Part shown: positions 49,201-62,387 of the stretch, one piece after another
Layout: every line of letters begins with the position of its first letter
Position numbering within the stretch: position 1 is the first letter of the stretch
NCBI GenBank assembly: GCA_019633425.1
Contig: WSUB01000071.1
Span: 124,001-188,000, forward strand
Origin: Tulasnella sp. 424
Lineage: Eukaryota > Basidiomycota > Agaricomycetes > Cantharellales > Tulasnellaceae
Direction: 5' to 3'
Length of the DNA: 64,000 nucleotides
Notes under the pieces: model-generated
Seen by the model: the letters and a program-made list of their open reading frames with translations, nothing else
Told to the model about the DNA's origin: nothing
Database searches by the model: none
Made by a program: the position numbers and the translations under genes

Positions 49201-52200
49201 CAGAGGCGTGGAGTCAGCAAGACCAAGTGACGGGTCTCCTCGCAGCACTCGTAGACAGGTTACTCCGTCGCTTAAACGAGTTTGACAAGGCCATGCTGGA
49301 TCGAATTGGGGAGCTTGCAATCGTGGAAGTCGGAGGACGCGCTCGTCGGTTAAGCCCTAAGCAGGTCGTCGACCCGAACTCGGCTCTCGCTGGGCTCTTT
49401 GATCCGGAGGATGAAGTCTTACCCGTCGGAGAGTTTGCGAGAGAAGGCGCAGGGACGTATATCCACCAGCTTCGAAGTTATGGCATGCTTCGGAATACTC
49501 TGGACGCATCCACGATCGAGGAGAGAGTCACGAAGATTGCAGATCCAACAAAGTCGATGAAGGAGAAGGAGGGGAAAGCTTTGAACTTACTGAGGCTCCT
49601 CGACCCGTACACCGGAGGAACGGTGCTCTCGTCATACGTTGCGGCGACTCTTCGAAATTCGCCCTGGATCCCGATTGGGGGTACATTCTATCGACCGTCG
49701 GAGTGTTGGGATAGCCGGTCCACGGAAGTGTTCTTGTGTGACATGGTGTTGCCGAGGATCACCTTTACGATTGGAAGCTCCCACCTGAGGGACTGCCTGG
49801 GCTGGACGCGATTGTCTTTCGAAGTGCTGAAAAAACAACTTCTTGCCGTTTTGCATGCCGACCCGAACCGCTCGGGCACGTCCAGGATGGACGACTCGGA
49901 CAGGGTCGAAGCCGTTTTGAAGGAGTTTGCTTCTGAGTTCAAAGTTGGTCGCGCTTCAGTGGAACAAATCGGCTCGTTGGTGGAAGAATTGGGAGATGCG
50001 GATTGGGTCCCCACCTCTCGCGGAAATCGAGTTCAAGCAAGGAGGAGTACTCTGGAGCCAATGTACCTCGGAACGAAGTTCCTCCCAGTCTCCCCTGCTT
50101 TGCTTCAAGCTACTGGGATGGAGGATTTGCTTCTGAAGATGGGAATCTCTAAGCGGTATGTCTGGTTTCTCTGCCATTCGGTCTTTTGTGAATCTCTGTG
50201 CTGACGTAAGCTTCATCGCTCAGTCCCTCCTTAGAAGCTCTGTATTCTGCACTTCAAGAGATATCCAACGAGCTTTCCGAACCGGTAATAGCACACCATG
50301 AACGAGATGCTCGAATTCGCACTGCCCTTTCCATCCTCGAAGAAACGAACCGCCACCGGGATAGCCCAGAATTCGACACCCAACGACTCCTCATTCCGAC
50401 GGAATCTTCTGTTCTCGCCCTCGCACCCACTGTCTTGTTCAACGACATGGGAGATGCACCTCCCACTCCGCAACCTGGACTGTTCTTTGCCCACCCTTCC
50501 GTATCTTCAGCTCTTGCGTACGATCTCGGCCTTCGGAAGATCAGCGAAGAGGAATTCGCTCGAGACGAGGATGACATCGACGCCTACCACATGGCTGAAG
50601 ACCTCACCGCGAGGATCCAAGGGGTCTTAACCGAGTATGCCATTGATCATTCAAGCAACGAGTGGATCGCCAATGCCGATGACGCGAAAGCTCGTTCGTT
50701 TACATTCCTTGTCGACGAAGCCAAGTTTGATGGAAAGCGCGTCTTGGGCGGGCTGACGGAGTTTCAATCTGGTCCCGCGCTCGTCATTCACAATGACGGG
50801 GTATTCAGCGAGAAAGACTTCCAGGGTTTGGGAAATATTGGACGTGGTGGCAAGGCAGGAGACATGGATTCCATCGGTCGCTTTGGACTCGGAGCACTCT
50901 CCTTTTACCATTTCACCGAAGTAAGCTGTCCCCCAGATATGCGGCAGCTGTAGATATGCAACTCACCTTGATTTATAGCTTCCTTTAGCGGTTTCCGGTC
51001 GCCACCTGCTCCTCTTAGACCCATCCCAGCGGTACCTTCCCCGCTCAAGAGCGGGTACGAAGCGCACAGGAATTCGTGTCTCTCTCAGCATTTGTGCAAT
51101 GTACGGAGGCCCTTCTTTTCGCACAGAGAGACGCGCTAAACTTGACTCTTAGGAGATATCCGGACCAATTAAAGCCTCTTGAAGACCTATTTGGTTTCCG
51201 AGCGGCTGATGGATATTACAACGGGGTAAGCGATTGACTCCACCCAACGGACAAATACGGATGGGTTGCTAATTCTGCTCATTCTCAGACCATATTCCGA
51301 TTTCCCCTTCGAACCGCATCACAGGCGGCCGACAGCAAGTTATCCAAGAACTCCTTTAGTGCGGTCGGCGCTTCGGAAGTCGTCAACCGCTTCTACGCAT
51401 ACGCGAGTCAATCCCTATTCTTCACCAAGTCCGTCGGGAGTGTTTCGGCCATGCGACGGGATCCCGATCTCAGTATTCGTCCCATCTGGTCGGTCACCGC
51501 CTCGCGAGAAACCATTCGAGATGGTCCCGACAACTCCATGCTGGCTAGTTGCTTGGAGCTTCAGCTTATAACACCGAACAGTGGTAGACCGGTTACCGAG
51601 CATTGGCTCGTCACACAGACCCGGGTGGATCAAGGGGAGTTCCCCCCAACCTTCCAAAATCTCTTTCCCCGGTATCGCCTTCCATCCTCCTCCTCCTTCG
51701 GTATTGCCATGAATTTATCCGCCAGGGATGTTCCTAAGGACTCGCGATTATTCGCCACGCTGCCGCTCCCAATATCAATCTCGCTGCCAATCCACATCCA
51801 CGCCACTTGGATTCTCGCACAAGATCGTCGGTCAATTCGTTGCGATGCCCCCGATGCAGGTGGAAACCGTACCATGGACAGTCAATACAACGAGTATCTT
51901 CTTGAAAACGTCATCCCAGGCCTGTACCTCCGCAGCTTGGCCGTGATCGCCAATCGTTACCCCAAGCTGATCCGACACTTCTGGCCGCGCAAATCTCAAG
52001 ATGGCCTGAGTCGAACAGTGGGGTCGGCCTTCTACAAGCAGCTCATCTCTTCTGCCGAGCCGGTTCTCCTCACGGTCGAAAACAAGCCAATTGCCCCCGT
52101 AGACGCCATCGTTCACGTGAACCACATATCACCAGCTGCGGTGCGGAAAGTCCTAACAGAGCTCAAGGTTCCAAATTACGTGGCTACGCCTTATTTCGAC

Positions 52201-55038
52201 ACCGGCTTTTTGGACGACTGGGGCAGCTTGCGGCGTGATTCCCCGACCGAGGTTGCGACGCTCTTGCGAGAGTACGTAACCGATCTACAACGACTATGGC
52301 ACTCTGCTCCCCAACCCTCGTCAAAATTCAACGCCAACGACGTTTTGTCCATACTCGATTATCTTATGAAGGAAGGAGAGTCATTGATGGGGGTTCCCTT
52401 ACTACTTCTTGGCGATGGCGAACTCGCCGTGTTCCGTGACTCGGACCATCAAAGCGTCTTCGCTTCTCACAGAGGAGACATTTCCGAACTGTTTGGCAGA
52501 GGTTCGGTCGTTAGTCCCATGGTGACGGAGCTTGTTGCTCAAAAGCTGTCCAAGGCCGGAGTGAACGTGAAGACGCTCGATGCAGAAGGGATGCGAGAAC
52601 TCCTAAGGAACCACCACGACCCAATCACCCCGGCACGTCAAAAATCCACCAACGAGGCTCAACGCGAGTGGCACCGCAAGCTTCTTGACTTCCTTACACG
52701 GCCAGCCTCGCCAGCCAAGATCGAAGACCTGGCGAACCTCCCACTTCTTCCTACCGTTGGTCGAGACCTTGCTATCTCCCTCGACTATGCCAACGAAGAT
52801 AGCGTTTGGTGGCGTTTCATGACGGAGGACCGGTCGCTGACAACGGTGATTCTCCAACTTGGCGTCGTTTCGGTCGACGTTCTCCCCGGAACGTTATTGA
52901 AGACCGAATCCATCGACCTTCCCCGGATACTCAAGTTGTTTGCTCGCTTCGGACACGGTCTTCAGCGGATGCACGAACAAGTGAATTCCGAAGACTGGGG
53001 CCTATTCGTACGGTACCTCAAAGCATGGATCCAGCCTAGTTTTCTCTCGCAACTCTCCAGCACAGACTTCATGACACTCACCAACATTCCTATATTCGAA
53101 GGAAGACAAAGCGTTACTCATCTCCCTTTCGTATCGCCCTCGCAAGTCCTCATGATGCCCTCGGGTGTATCTTTCGAGGCTGTTGGCAGATACCTGCCCA
53201 ATGACGCCATCTTCGCGATACCGAGCCTTGAGCTATCGGCAACCCTTAGACGAGGCAATGACCAACATCGCATCCTCTCCTTCGATGACCTTCTTCAACG
53301 CCTCCAGATTCCAGAGCAACTTCCAGAAGGGACTGATGCTGAATTTACCACCCTCCTTCGGCTGATCGCGACATATCATTCCGGTGCTTACCACGGACGC
53401 CTAGTTCCTGACATGAACCGTGTTGTCAGGCGACCAGACCAGATGTTCGATCATCGGGAGCAGTTGTTCTCAATAGCCTTCGAGAATCGCCCCGAGCTCT
53501 TCATTCATCCCGCATTCCGCTCTCTCACTGACAATCTGCTGTCCCTCGGTCTGCAACGGGAGGTTACGCCACAGCGTCTGTTGGAATCTATCCAAGCCGT
53601 TGACACCGATGTCAGAAGTGGCTTGGAGGCGGGTCGTCGGGCAAGTTGGGTTTGGAACTACGTCAACGACGCCCCTCAACCTATTCGGAGCATATCGTGG
53701 GGTCAAATTCGAAGTCTTCGATTTATTCCACGCCACAACCAGCGACACCCCTCGGACTCTGATCTCGACCGTTACGCTAGGGACCTGCCGGCAATTGTAT
53801 CACTCGATGAACTCTGCGTTCCAGAGCGTGCTTCACTCGTCTGGACTCAGCGTGCCAGCTTTGCGTCAACCCCAACGACCATCCTCAAAGCGGTATACTC
53901 GGAGATTGGAGAGCCAACTCCGCCCGATGTCGTAAGTAGCTTCTGGCGGTACCAGCAACGATTTATTCTGACAGACCTTCCTGCCTAGGTGCGACACTTG
54001 GTCGATCTCGCCACAAAAGTCGGTCCAGCCCTTACCCAATCACCATTTCTCTTCAGCGAAATCCAGAGAGTGTACGATTGGCTACAGAGTAACAAGGACG
54101 ACGTGTCGGAGCTGCTACGACTTCTATCGGGACAACCGCTCTGGCTAAATGTCGAATCAGATCAAGACACTTGGACGTGGAGATCCGCTGATGAACTCGT
54201 CTTCGACCTCCAATATGATGGTGGCCAGCATTTCGACGTCAGGGACTTTTTGACTCGCTACCGGACGTTGTTAGTCGGTGTCGGAGCTAGGGAGTATCGC
54301 TATGCGGAGCTTCCTTCTGCACCTCCATCGACGGAAAACCTTCCTCATCCAGAGAAAGTTCGATCGGGATGGAACACACTTCGACAGAAAAAATGGCTAT
54401 TCGATATATGCTTTAGGGTTGAAGGACAAGAAATTCCGGCACACCGGGGGATGCTAGCATCCGTAGTACCACACTTCATGACAGCATTTGCGGGAGAATT
54501 CCAGGAAGCTACTGTCACAATGACTGGTGGTGAGCTCCCAGAATACCCGTTGCCAAAGCAAGCTAGAACTTCGGCGTTTGCGATCAACTCTGTCGTCGGT
54601 AAGCATCCATCCTTCCATGCGAGTCCCCACCCCTTGAACTTACATGCTACGATACCTTAGACTATGTATACGGCGGTGATTTTGCGCGGCCAACATGCTC
54701 GACAAGCGAAGGTATGGTTCGGCTTGTTTCTTATGCATTTCGACTGTTGACAGAAGGCCATGCAGAGGCCGGCGTTGCTCTTGAAGATCTGTTGAACCTC
54801 CTCGATCTTTCGAACATGTGGGACATGCCAGAATTGAAAGGGCAGGCAATCCAGGCTATTGTGGAGCTCCGGTTGGTCCGAGTTGAGACTTGCGATGCTG
54901 GTGGGTGATTACATCTCTAGAGCGTGCTTCGCAAACGCTAACGTGAGATCAACAGTACTCGAGAGGGCCATGGCATGCCAAGCTGAAGACCTTGCTCAAG
55001 TTTGCCGAGTTACGAAATCTCAGAATCAGTGGACGTAG
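46290..55038 (+). CDS. Sacsin-like dual ATPase-BTB protein, copy C
   Basis: Exons 46290-46421, 46483-46692, 46755-47596, 47658-48069, 48135-50155, 50224-50920, 50979-51100, 51153-51225, 51289-53931, 53989-54598, 54661-54711, 54754-54900 and 54956-55038 give 2,680 aa with consistent phases. Ten exons have exactly the same length as in copy B; exons 4, 6 and 9 differ by 3, 6 and 9 nt, always whole codons, as expected under selection for a working protein. Module 1 spans roughly residues 1-530 (E31, N35 and D38 of the ATP site; glycine motif at 102-114). Module 2 has its ATP-site motif near residue 1,350 and glycine motif near 1,423. The BTB domain spans about 2,520-2,640, interrupted by the same three short introns. 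Compared with human sacsin there are two repeats rather than three, no ubiquitin-like or J domain, and a BTB domain in their place. All introns are GT-AG. Confidence 0.93.
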
Positions 55039-55712
55039 AATGGAGATATTTAACCCTTAAGGTCGTGATCTCGAACTCTTTGTATTCTTAAAGCGAATGA
55101 ATATGCTGTGTACACCTCTCTCCGGAATTGAAGCTTTTCTCGAAACTCTAATAACTTCGCTAAGAGGTTTGGTATCACCAGTTGGCGATTTTCGCCACGC
55201 GCTTGCGCAAAAGCGCCTGTCTGAAGAGCATTTCTGCCAACCCTCCTGATTTCCCTTGGGCCTTGAGCACACCGCGAAGTAAAGAGCGACAGGATATTCG
55301 CAGCCGGTTTTCCCTGTGGTTCGGCGGGTTCTTCGTGTTTTAAAGCAGGCGGGAAATAGTAGTGCGATTGACGTGGACGTAGGATGCAACCTAATCGCTC
55401 TGAAAACACACTCCGCGACGACCCGAAAAAGTGTCCAAGGGTGCAAGCTCATCGAAATAGACCTTTTCCTTCAAAATAAAACAAAAAAAGTTTCCAAAAT
55501 AGGTGCAATCACGCCTTTTTGCATCGAGGATTCTTTATGACTCTTCAAGACCTGTGTTGCTCCAGGGGTCGCCCCTGGGAACACAGGCTGGGCAGGAAGC
55601 GCTCAGGAACTAGCTCCTTTCCCATATCTCCTCCAAGACCACGTTAGCACAATCATCAGCCAGGTTCGCCTGAAAGCTTCTACAGTTACGGTAGGCAGGA
55701 ATTTCAAATTCG
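55039..55712 (+). other. 3' flank of sacsin-like gene C and upstream region of kinase-TPR gene 1
   Basis: 55039-55450 matches the 3' flank of gene B (44844-45234), which defines the end of the ~9.5 kb tandem duplication. The rest, to 55712, has no supported gene and should contain the promoter of the kinase-TPR gene. Confidence 0.5.
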
Positions 55713-58288
55713 ATGCCCGGAACAGAGGACACGGAAAGAAGACGTGCCAGAACGCAGGCCGTGGTAAGCGCCCGTGCGGTCCAGATTAGAATATTTCGGC
55801 TGACCCGCACATTCCTTCCAGAACGAGGAGTACAAGAGATTGGAGAAATTCCACGTTGATAGCCGGAGAATTGTTTTCATTGACGGCGATAGTCAGAGCT
55901 CCGGGGGCTACGGTATTGTTCAACAAGCTGAACTTCATCACTCGGCCTATCTCCCCTCTTGGCTTGCTTCACGTCAGTATGGGCCACCCGTCTTAGTCGC
56001 CGTCAAAATGATCAAGGTATCAGCTGTTGGCAGAATGGCCGACCTGAAACGGGTAGGTCTATCTATTACCTATGCTCGCAGATGGATAACTTCGATCCCT
56101 GGTCAGTCATTCACCAAAGAGATGTTAGTGTGGTCCGGTCTCGGTGCGCATCCAGGTATCGCCAAATTTCTCGGCTTCTACGCGGATTTCAAACGCTCGG
56201 AAGCTTGGCTGCTTTCGCCATGGGAGCCGCATGGGAACATAAGCGAGTTCGTCCGTGGACGGCACCTTGAAGTCCCCGAAAAGCTGTCTCTTGTATGTAT
56301 CCTAAGCTGCATCTCTGCCGCAACTTGCTGACAACACGGTCTTAGGTTTACGATACCATCGACGCTTTATCCTTTCTTCATCAAATGAACCCACCAGTCT
56401 GTCACGGAGATATTAAATCTGTAAGGGATTGGACTTGAGGCGGTGTTTCTTCGCTAAAACCATGACCTTATTCAAGGCGAATGTTCTCGTCAATAGCAGC
56501 TTCAGAGCTCTCCTGTGCGACTTCGGTTTGGCACGACTTTATGAGGACAACGGGTTCGCGAGATTGGAGACATCAACCGGGTTCAAAGGATCTCTCCGTT
56601 GGTGCAGTCCTGAGATCCTCAATGGCTCTCCGCGCAGTCCGCTTAGCGACGTGTACTCCTGGGCTTGGTTGGTTTGGGAGGTTAGTACCTCGACTCTCTC
56701 TTTGAGTTGAGCTGGATCCTAACAGTAAACAATTACAGATCATGACGGGGAAACTGCCCTATGAAGGGACGTCTGCAGACTACGCTATCATGCGCCAAAT
56801 ATTCGAAAGTCCTCTTCCTCAAGTTGACGGAGAGTCCCGCCTCAGCGATTGTCTTCAAGTCTGGGAGCTTATGACAAGGTGTTGGGTAGCTGATCCTCTG
56901 CCACGACCGACGGCTAGCATGTGTAGGACGACAGTCATGTATCTCGTGAGTATCCTTGACACCGCTTCTCGGTCTGAAGCACTCTTAACCTTCCACGCCA
57001 ACAGCCCCGCTGCATTCCCACCCCTGACGGTGCCAGTCAGCAGACGCGCTCGGCTGAGCTATTGGAGAATCTCGGCGATCTTGAGAGCTGGAAAGGAAGC
57101 TACACGGAGAGCGTTGCATATCTCGATGAAGCTTTACGACTGTACGAGGAGGAATCGAACGCTAAAGGGATCGCCAGCGTTCTCCGGAAGCAAGCAGTCG
57201 CTGCTTATCGTTTTGCGGACACCACCAAAGCCTTGGCCATCGCTTCCGCTGCCCTCGAGCAGTGTAGAAATCTCAACGATCCCGTCGGAGTTGCGGATGC
57301 GTCGTTCTGGTTAGGATGTTCGCTCATGATGCTGCCCAATGACGACGAGGCGCTACCCATTCTGCGGGAGGGTTTGCAGCTGTGCCTCATGCAGAGGAAT
57401 GACGTCGGCACCGTGCAATACCTCGAGAGGATTGGGGAATTCTATAGACGGAAACGAATGTACGAGGAAGCTCTTTCCAGCCTGCAAGAGGCTATCGCTA
57501 TTGCCTCTCGATCCGGAGACAGGTTGGGAGTAGCCAAAGCTCTTGACATCCTCGGAACAGTGCGTTTCGACCAATCCGCCATGGCGGAGGCAACCACCGC
57601 CCTTTCGGAGGCATGTAGCATTGCCCGTAAGATCGGGTGGGACCATGGCGTCAGTAGCACTTTATGGACCATGGGTGCTATCAAAGTACAGCTGGAGGAT
57701 TTCGAAGAAGCCGAAAAGCTGTTTCAAGAGGCGATTTCGATTGCTCGGCGCAGCAACTCGCGGTGGAGGCTAGCGCAAGTGTCAGAGGCTTTGGGAAAGT
57801 GCTTTCAAAGGCAAGGAAGACTCGGAGAAGCAGTTCATATCCTGGAGGAAGTGTACCTGCTGTATCAGGAAATGTCACTGATCGACGGTTCGGCGGGGGT
57901 CGCCAACGTCGTGGCGGAATTGCAAGACAGCCGAGGCGAATACTCCAGCGGAGCCGTCTGGTATGATCGCGCCATCGCTGCGCATCGTAGCCTGAACAAT
58001 ACCTGGGAGATGGTGAATTGCCTCGAACGGAAAGCGGCGATCCTGGTGAAGGCGGGACGATACGACGATGCGGCTTTACATTTCGAAGCCACCATTGTGG
58101 TTCGAATGGAGAACAGGTATTTTTGCAGTTGGACCAGGGGGAGCTTGAGCGCCATTCCAAAGACGGCGATGAAATGGGAGCGTCGCTTACCCCTGTTGTG
58201 CGACATCAAGAGGCTTCAACGACGAGTACCACAACTTGTCACTACCGGCCTTAAGCTCCCAATACCGCTCATCTGTGGAGAATCCTGA
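55713..58288 (+). CDS. Protein kinase fused to TPR repeats, copy 1
   Basis: Exons 55713-55763, 55822-56052, 56107-56292, 56346-56420, 56477-56680, 56739-56945 and 57005-58288 give 745 aa. A 17-residue basic first exon (TERRRARTQAV) precedes the kinase domain (residues ~34-320). All key residues are present: SSGGYGIV glycine loop, Lys79 in VAVK, Glu99 in FTKEM, catalytic Asp178 in CHGDIKS (HGD rather than HRD), Asn183, DFG Asp196 and CSPE in place of APE. SDVYSWAWLVWE and the TRCW motif resemble tyrosine-kinase-like fungal kinases. The single last exon (427 residues) is an array of TPR-like helical pairs (AELLENLGDLESWKGSYTES, then NLGDLE-type and LGCSL-type repeats), likely a protein-binding sensor. 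No membrane segment. I infer a cytosolic signalling kinase, predicted active. Confidence 0.88.
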
Positions 58289-58872
58289 GCTCTCGTTTCG
58301 GTCATGCATGGGCCCCGAGGCGACCAGCTCTCAAAGTCCATTACCCGCAGCAAATGGTCGATATCTGTGGACATCGTACATATGTACCGTAAATAATGCC
58401 CTGTATTCACGTACATTAGTCCCCGTACATAATAGTGAACGTTATACTCAATAGGAAGTCCATCCTTAGTCGTAGTACGGAGCTGTTCGGAATCTGAGCT
58501 AGACGGCTCGGGTAAACCCGCAGGTAGTTCTATAGTGTCGGGGAACGAGGGGCAAAGTCAAGTGCTCTAGACTCCATACAATAAACGACTTCGCAGGAGA
58601 CGCTTACGTAAGACGAATGTTGTACTGACCGAGACCAAGCTTTCAGGAAAGGTCTTCGTCAAAGGGCCTCCTGGCCCTGTCGCTGAGCCAGCTGACAAGC
58701 GAGGGATTCACGGTGGGAATGTCCTATAGGGGTGGGGCCTGGGAAATCCCCGAAGCGCCGACACGGAGAAACTGGATGGCTTCCCGCGTCCTCCCAGAGC
58801 GACCACTTCAACGATCACCTCTCTCGTTCACTTGACACTTCCCGGCTGCAGCCCGACGAGACAACCACGATA
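58289..58872 (+). other. Spacer upstream of kinase-TPR gene 2
   Basis: No supported gene. The last ~150 bp resemble the segment just before gene 3 (ATAGGGGTGGGGCCTGGGAAA against ATAGGGGTAGGCCTGGGAAA, and CCAGAGCGACCACTTCAAC against CCAGAACGACCACTTCAAC), a candidate shared promoter or leader. Confidence 0.5.
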
Positions 58873-61466
58873 ATGACCAAGAAAGAGGATACGGAAAAGA
58901 AGCGTGCTAGAGCGGAAGCCGTCGTAAGCACTCGTCCGGTCCAGATCAGAATCTTTCCGCCGACCGTTTTGCTCCCAGGATGAGGAATACAAAAAATTAG
59001 AGAAATTCCACGTCGACCGACGTAGAATTGTTTTCATTGACAGCGATCACGAGAGTTCCGGGGGCTACGGTATCGTTCAACAGGCGGAACTCCATCATTC
59101 GGCCTATCTCCCCGCTTGGCTGGCTTCACGTCAGTTTGGCCCACCCCTCTTAGTAGCCGTCAAACAAATCAAAATATCGGCTGTCGGCAAGCTGCCAGAC
59201 CTAAAACGAGTAGGCTCGTGTTTTTTCTTTACACTCGCAGCCGCCTGACTTCAACATTGGGCAGGCGTTCACTAAGGAGATGTTGGTGTGGTCCAGTCTC
59301 GATGCGCATCCAGGCATCGCCAAATTTATCGGGTTCTACGCCGACTTTAAGCGAACAGAAGCTTGGCTGCTCTCGCCGTGGGAGCCTTATGGGAACATAA
59401 GTGAATTCGTTCGCGAACGCAAACTCGAAGTCCCCGAAAAGCTATCGCTTGTGCGTCTCTCAGGGGAACTGCTATCAATCCTAGCTAACAGTATCGTTTT
59501 AGGTTTTCGACACTATTGACGCATTAGCCTTTCTTCACCAACTGGACCCACCAGTCTGTCACGGAGACATTAAATCAGTAAGGCGAATTGTCTTGAAAGT
59601 TGAAACAGAGTTTGGTCGCTAAATAGAAACTCTACTGCACTCCAGGCCAACGTCCTGGTCAACAGCAACTTCAGAGCCCTTTTATGTGACTTTGGCTTAG
59701 CACGCTTGTATGAAGATAGTGGATTCGCAAGATTGGAGACGTCGACAGGCTTCAAGGGATCCCTTCGTTGGTGCAGCCCGGAGATCATTAATGGCGCCCC
59801 GCGCAGTCTGACTAGCGACGTCTACTCCTGGGCATGGTTAGTTTGGGAGGTAAGTGGATCCAGGATCCCCTGAACCTGATTTGGCTGAATAATAACGTAA
59901 CGGCAACCAATCGCAGATTATGACTGGCAAACTGCCTTACGAAGGGACGTCCGCCGAGTACGCTATCATACGCCAGGTTTTCGAAAGTCCTCGCCCTCAG
60001 GTCGATGGGGAGTCCCGCCTCAGTGACTGCCTTCAAGTTTGGGAGTTGATGACGAGGTGCTGGGAAGTGGATCCTCTCCAGCGACCAACAGCCCTCATGT
60101 GTCGGACTACAGTCACGTATCTCGTGAGTATTATTCACATCAATTATCGATCTGTAGCGATCCTAATTCTCCCCATCAACAGCCTCGCTGCCCTCCCACA
60201 CCCGACAACACCGACAATCAGACACGTGGAGCTGAGCTTTTGGAGAATTTAGGCGACCTCGAGACCTGGAAAGGAGACTCCACTCAAAGCTTTTTATACC
60301 TCGATGAAGCTCTACGACTATATCAGGAAGAAGGAAATGCTAAAGGCATTGCCAATGTCCTCCGGAAGCAGGCTGCCGCATCGCATCGTGATTCGGATTT
60401 CCTCAAGGCTCAAGCCACTGCGACTACCGCCCTCGAGCATTGCAGAAACCTCAACGATGCCCTTGGCGTAGCCGATGCCTCATTCTGGCTAGGATGCTCG
60501 TTGGTCATGCAACGAAACGAGGAAGATGCGTTGCCCATTCTGCGTGAAGCCCTGGAGATCTTCCGTACGCACGGAAACGATGTTGGTGCAGCGCAGTGCC
60601 TCGAGCGGATAGGCGAGATTCACAGACGGAGATTCGATGAGGAGGAGGCATTGTCCACACTGGACGAAGCCGTGGAGATTGCCTCTCGATCGGGAGACAG
60701 ATTGGGAGTGGCGAGGGCGCTTATAATTACCGGAGTCACGCATTGGGACCAATCCGACCCAGTCAGGGGAGCCGAAGCCCTTTCGGAGGCTTGCACTATC
60801 GCTCGCAAAATTGGGTGGGACCCCGGCTTATGTGGCGCTTTATGGAACATGGGTGGCATCAAGATGGAAGAAGGGGCGCATGCCGAGGCGGAAGAACTTT
60901 TTCAAGAGTCGATTTCAGTCGCTCGACGCAGTAACACCCGGTGGAGGCTCGCTCAAGGGTTGGAGTCTTTAGGAGAATGCTACCAGGTCCAGGGGAGGTT
61001 GGACGAAGCAGCTACGCTGCTGGGGGAAGCTTGCATATTGCATCGAGACACGTCACAGCATCGGGATTCGCTACGCGTCGCTTCCACCCTAATCGATCTC
61101 AAAAGTAGCCAAGGTGATTGGGGCAGTGCAATATTCTGGTGCGATCATTCCATCACTATGAACCGTCTGCAAAACGACCCGTGGCGGGTAGCAAGGAGTC
61201 TGGAAAGGAAGGGGGAGATCCTGGTGAAGGCGGAACGCTATGACGAGGCGGCATTGCACTTCGAAGCCACTATGATCGTTCGAATGGAGAACAACGATTT
61301 CTTAGGTTGGGTTTACGAGAGCTTGAGTGCTATCCCTAAGACGGCCATGAAGTGGGAACGTCGTTTGCCTCTGTTGTGTGACATCAACAAGCTTCGACGA
61401 CGACTACCACAGCTCGTCACTGCCAATCTAAAGCTCCCAATCCTTTCCAGCCCCGGGGAGCTCTAA
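58873..61466 (+). CDS. Protein kinase fused to TPR repeats, copy 2
   Basis: Exons 58873-58923, 58979-59209, 59265-59450, 59503-59577, 59646-59849, 59917-60123 and 60183-61466. Every exon has exactly the length of its counterpart in copy 1, giving 745 aa again. The start is the conserved 17-codon exon beginning MTKKEDTEKKRARAEAV. Kinase motifs SSGGYGIV, VAVKQIK, FTKEM, CHGDIKS, CDFGLA and CSPE are intact. In the TPR exon the repeats keep register with copy 1 but differ at many positions (for example CLVMQ-like LVMQRNEEDALP against MMLPNDDEALP), so the kinase half is better conserved than the repeat half. This is the pattern expected if the repeats vary in what they recognise, though that was judged by eye only. 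Confidence 0.88.
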
Positions 61467-62387
61467 TTTCTTTTCCTTGTTTGGGCGTTGAGGTGCTTCA
61501 AAGGCCCCACCTCATACGTCCTTCGTCGTTCAGTCTGCCGTAATGCGACAATAATCAGTACATGTTTGTCCTGGATTGTATTTAGACTCTCTGTGCATTC
61601 TATTATTCACTGTGCTACGAAAAAACATGCTATATAGGTGTAGGAAATACTTCTGTGTAGTGCAACTTGAAGCGGTACTCATTGTAGCAACTTGCAGAGA
61701 CGCGCGCTGTCTGAGACTCTCCGACGGAGCATTGGATTGTATTTACCTCGCCTCACCGTGAACCTTCCTTTCTGACATTGTTATAGAGAAGGTATTTCTC
61801 TTTCGCAGTAGCAATCGACGTCATTCAGCCCCCAGGCCTAGACGGATGAACCGACCGACGCTCATAGTGCCCGACAGAAGGTGCATCACTTGTTTTGATA
61901 TCCGAAGCAATAAAACTCGCGGTTCATTCACGTTGCAGTCAAGGATATCAACGTTTTGGACAGTCGAGCGTTCCCTCGTGCTCGAGCGTCACCCAAGTTG
62001 CAACGATTCCGCAAATGCAATCGATTTTCTTGGGGATGGCTGTGGCGCCGTGGAACTATGGCCCATGGGAGACACCGGTCCGCTGCCGGAAGTGCTTGGA
62101 AAGATGATAAGAGAATATGTGAGTCATATAAATTTGCGAATGATTGTCCCTCGCTAAACTTAAAGCTATCCTTCCGTCTCGTATCCTATGCGACACGTCG
62201 CAAGAGGGCCAGCGGTGAAATCCACGGTATAGGGGTAGGCCTGGGAAACAGACGGGCTAAGAGGCGCCCAAGATACGGAGGGAACCTGATGGCCGCCGCA
62301 TTTCTCCCAGAACGACCACTTCAACAAGCAGCTTCCGCGTTCACTTCCACCCTCCCGACTTCAAACCCAACGATACCGTCACAATTA
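61467..62387 (+). other. Spacer upstream of kinase-TPR gene 3
   Basis: About 0.9 kb with no supported gene. Two overlapping frames of 103 and 164 codons (61846-62157, 61956-62450) have no recognisable domain; the second merely runs into the first exon of the kinase gene. The last ~170 bp resemble the flank of copy 2. Confidence 0.5.

Noticed and set aside
61846..62157. 103-codon frame before kinase-TPR gene 3
   Set aside because: No domain and no counterpart before copies 1 or 2; treated as chance.
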